Both the position numbers and the translations under genes were made by a program. Shown one piece after another: positions 6,010 through 7,640 of a stretch of 7,640 bases of DNA; within the stretch, counting starts at the first letter, position 1; every line of letters begins with the position of its first letter. Under the pieces are notes generated by a model, which was not told where the DNA came from, searched no databases, and saw only the letters and a list, made by a program, of their open reading frames with translations. This stretch comes from an uncultured Clostridia bacterium. GTDB lineage: Bacteria > Bacillota > Clostridia > Christensenellales > UBA3700. The stretch spans positions 1-7,640 of the forward strand of contig CAMWPK010000071.1 in the NCBI GenBank assembly GCA_947176115.1, given 5' to 3'.

Positions 6010-6531
6010 ATGAAAATAGAAATAATTGCGAGAAACTACAAACTCACCGACAATCTTGAGGAAATCATCAACAAGAAGATGGAAAAATTTTCCAGATACT
6101 TCGAAGACGACGCAGTCGCTAAAATCTTCCTCAAAGAAACGGGTAAAGAAAGATACGTAATGGAAATAACGATATTCTTCGGCAACAATATGGTAAGAAG
6201 CGAAGTGTCGTCGGATAATATGTATAAGAATATAGATTTGGCATTGCCAAAGATCGAAGGACAGATAAGAAAGCACCGCACCAAACTTGGCAAACTCAAA
6301 AAGAGCGCTTTGGAAGGCGAAACAATGTATCCGCAATCAGAGCAAACTCAAATGCAAGTCATTCGTACCAAGTCTATGGCGCTTAAGAAGATTGACCTTG
6401 AAGAAGCTGTCGAGGATATGGAACTTGTAGACCACGACTTCTATATCTTCCTCAACAATACCACCGGCAAAGTCAACGTACTCTATAAGAGAAAAGCCGG
6501 CAACTTGGGTTGTATCGAGGTTGATTCTTAA
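6010..6531 (+). CDS. hpf: Ribosome hibernation promoting factor, long form
   Basis: Hpf binds the 30S decoding region and stores ribosomes as inactive 70S or 100S particles in stationary phase and stress. The 173-aa length and two-domain layout mark the long form usual in Firmicutes, in which the C-terminal domain drives ribosome dimerisation. Residues about 1-100 are the RaiA/YfiA-type domain: MKIEIIARNYKLTDNLEEII at the start, a beta strand near 44-58, and a basic helix with IRKHRTKLGKLKK at 86-98. A linker follows, then the C-terminal domain from about 116 (VIRTKSMALKKIDLEEAVED, then MELVDHDFYIFLNN and NVLYKRKAGNLG). The start is clear: AAGGAGGG (5994-6001) lies eight bases before ATG. It has its own extended -10 promoter and a strong terminator, so it is monocistronic. 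No anomaly is seen in the protein. Confidence 0.96.
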   Translation: MKIEIIARNYKLTDNLEEIINKKMEKFSRYFEDDAVAKIFLKETGKERYVMEITIFFGNNMVRSEVSSDNMYKNIDLALPKIEGQIRKHRTKLGKLKKSALEGETMYPQSEQTQMQVIRTKSMALKKIDLEEAVEDMELVDHDFYIFLNNTTGKVNVLYKRKAGNLGCIEVDS

Positions 6532-6553
6532 TTTAGATAAAAGACGGTCAAAT

Positions 6554-6585
6554 AAAATAACGCAATCAAATGATTGCGTTATTTT
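6554..6585. terminator. Bidirectional intrinsic terminator between hpf and the GH43 gene
   Basis: AACGCAATC (6559-6567) pairs with GATTGCGTT (6572-6580) around AAAT, and the stem extends through flanking A-T pairs to about 14 bp. It is followed by a T-run on both strands (ATTTTTATT on +, ATTTTATTT on the minus strand). It lies 22 bases past the hpf stop and three bases past the GH43 stop (6588-6590), so one hairpin serves both convergent genes. Confidence 0.9.
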
Positions 6586-6587
6586 TA

Positions 6588-7613
6588 TTATGGATTAAAA
6601 AGTTGACCTACAATTTTCAAAGTCTTGCCGGTATCTTTCAATTTGTAAAAACAAGCGTGTTCTACTCTCTCGCTTTTATCGTTTACAAACCCAGGTGAAT
6701 GAAAGCCCAGTACAAGATTGCCCTGCATATCTTCAAAGACGACAGGGTGACCGCCGTCCTCGGCATACTTGATATTCTTTGAGTAAAGCGTAGTCGCTTG
6801 ATGCTTCCACTCGCCGTCCGCCTTTCCATTGACAGAATAAGCTATGCCTACGGCGTAGTTGTCTAGCAAGTCGCTATTTGACCAAAGCATAAGCAATCTG
6901 CCGTCCTTAGTCTTATAGAAATAAGGCGCGTCCGTGACTTTATTATTCGACCAAAGCGGGTCTTTAGCGTAGAATATCGTCTTAACATCGCCTACTATAT
7001 GCGTAAGGTCGTCGGAGAGTTTTGCGACGCACATCGAACCTTCGCCCTCATCCACCCATTCATGCACGAATGCCGTCCAAGGCTGTCCGTATTCATCCAC
7101 GTATAAAGTAGCGTCTATACAGTTCCACTCATGAGGCGTCATATGTCCGTCAGATATGAGTTTGAATTCTCCAAGCGGGCTGTCAGACACGAATACTCCG
7201 GTTCCTCTATTGCCTGTTTGAGGAGAAAGATAGGTGCCGAAAAGATAAAACTTGTCATTATACTTATGTACTTCCGGCGCCCAAAAACAACTGGTACCCT
7301 CAAAATTCTCGTCCCATTCCGCTAAAAAAACGTCGTGAGGCGTAGGGTCCCAATATTGCAAATCTTCGCTCACGTAGCAAGCGTATCCGCCGTCTTCGAC
7401 AGAACAGGGATACATACCGTACATATAGTATTTCCCCTCATGAATTACTATAGATATATCCCTGATATGAATATCTGCTGTACGAAGATAGCCTTCTTTG
7501 ATAGGAATATCATCGTTATATTTCTTTGCGCATCCGACAAAAGAAAATAAAGCGACAAACAGAACTGTCAAAACTATTGAGATTGCACTTGATTTCAAAA
7601 AAGTCTTTTTCAT
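6588..7613 (-). CDS. GH43-family glycoside hydrolase lipoprotein
   Basis: A 341-aa exported enzyme of the five-bladed beta-propeller GH43 family, which removes arabinose, xylose or related sugars from plant or other polysaccharides; the exact substrate cannot be read here. A lipoprotein signal peptide ends at FVGC (Cys28), so the enzyme is tethered outside the membrane. Family signatures are IRDISI (catalytic base candidate Asp52), FWAPEVH (110-116), CIDATLYVDE (Asp167 as the usual pKa modulator), VTDAPYFYKTKDGRLLMLWS (226-245) and DGGHPVVF (286-293, with the conserved His289). The fourth motif has Asp228 where many relatives have the general-acid Glu. The length fits a single catalytic domain without a carbohydrate-binding module. 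The ATG at 7613 is preceded by AGAAGAG. It converges on hpf and probably follows another gene in an operon. Confidence 0.88.
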   Translation of the reverse strand: MKKTFLKSSAISIVLTVLFVALFSFVGCAKKYNDDIPIKEGYLRTADIHIRDISIVIHEGKYYMYGMYPCSVEDGGYACYVSEDLQYWDPTPHDVFLAEWDENFEGTSCFWAPEVHKYNDKFYLFGTYLSPQTGNRGTGVFVSDSPLGEFKLISDGHMTPHEWNCIDATLYVDEYGQPWTAFVHEWVDEGEGSMCVAKLSDDLTHIVGDVKTIFYAKDPLWSNNKVTDAPYFYKTKDGRLLMLWSNSDLLDNYAVGIAYSVNGKADGEWKHQATTLYSKNIKYAEDGGHPVVFEDMQGNLVLGFHSPGFVNDKSERVEHACFYKLKDTGKTLKIVGQLFNP

Positions 7614-7640
7614 TTATTCTCTTCTTTGTCTTCTGCCGGT
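7610..7640 (-). CDS. Possible 3' end of an upstream gene overlapping the GH43 start
   Basis: On the minus strand the last bases of the window read, in one frame, PAEDKEENK followed by TGA, with the stop overlapping the GH43 ATG as ATGA. Such 4-base overlaps are typical of translationally coupled operon genes, and the charged tail is a plausible C-terminus. Another frame ends in TAA directly before the ATG, so the frame is not certain. Only about nine codons are visible. Confidence 0.35.
   Translation of the reverse strand, partial: PAEDKEENK

Noticed and set aside
5968..6336. Open frames on the minus strand across hpf
   Set aside because: They are antisense to an unambiguous hpf gene and have no family resemblance.

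Overview
The window looks like a chromosomal segment of a low-GC, Gram-positive-type bacterium (Bacillota, probably an anaerobic gut clostridium or relative). The evidence is AT-rich intergenic DNA, strong AGGAG-type ribosome binding sites, a long-form Hpf ribosome hibernation factor, two lipoproteins with lipobox signal peptides, and three surface or secreted proteins of types common in host-associated Firmicutes. No tRNA, rRNA, CRISPR array, transposase or phage gene is visible.

Layout from left to right: a noncoding left edge rich in palindromes (1-212); a small unrecognised + strand gene of 84 aa (213-467); a hairpin shared with the convergent neighbour (469-491); a 1059-aa minus-strand M60/enhancin-like lipoprotein (543-3722); a 272-bp gap with a terminator-like hairpin and a striking polypyrimidine repeat tract; a 505-aa minus-strand membrane-anchored BspA-type leucine-rich-repeat protein (3995-5512) whose gene contains a 69-bp tandem repeat; a roughly 500-bp divergent intergenic region packed with REP-like short repeats, then an extended -10 promoter and a foldable leader; hpf on the + strand (6010-6531); a bidirectional terminator (6554-6585); and a minus-strand GH43-family lipoprotein (6588-7613). 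The GH43 start overlaps what looks like the end of another gene running off the right edge.

The three large minus-strand genes all encode envelope proteins. The M60-like protein and the GH43 enzyme suggest contact with glycans or glycoproteins, and the LRR protein suggests adhesion or protein binding. They do not form one operon: each is separated by terminators or by divergent or convergent genes. hpf is a housekeeping stress gene between them.

The most interesting observation is that the M60-like protein keeps the flanking family signatures but appears to have lost its zinc-binding HEXXH motif, reading YNICD there, so it is probably a non-catalytic, binding-only member. Other points worth checking are the near-identical hairpins either side of the small orphan gene, the REP-like repeat cluster, the purine-rich 33-bp-period tract directly at the LRR stop codon, and the hpf leader. 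No clearly new multi-gene system is visible.
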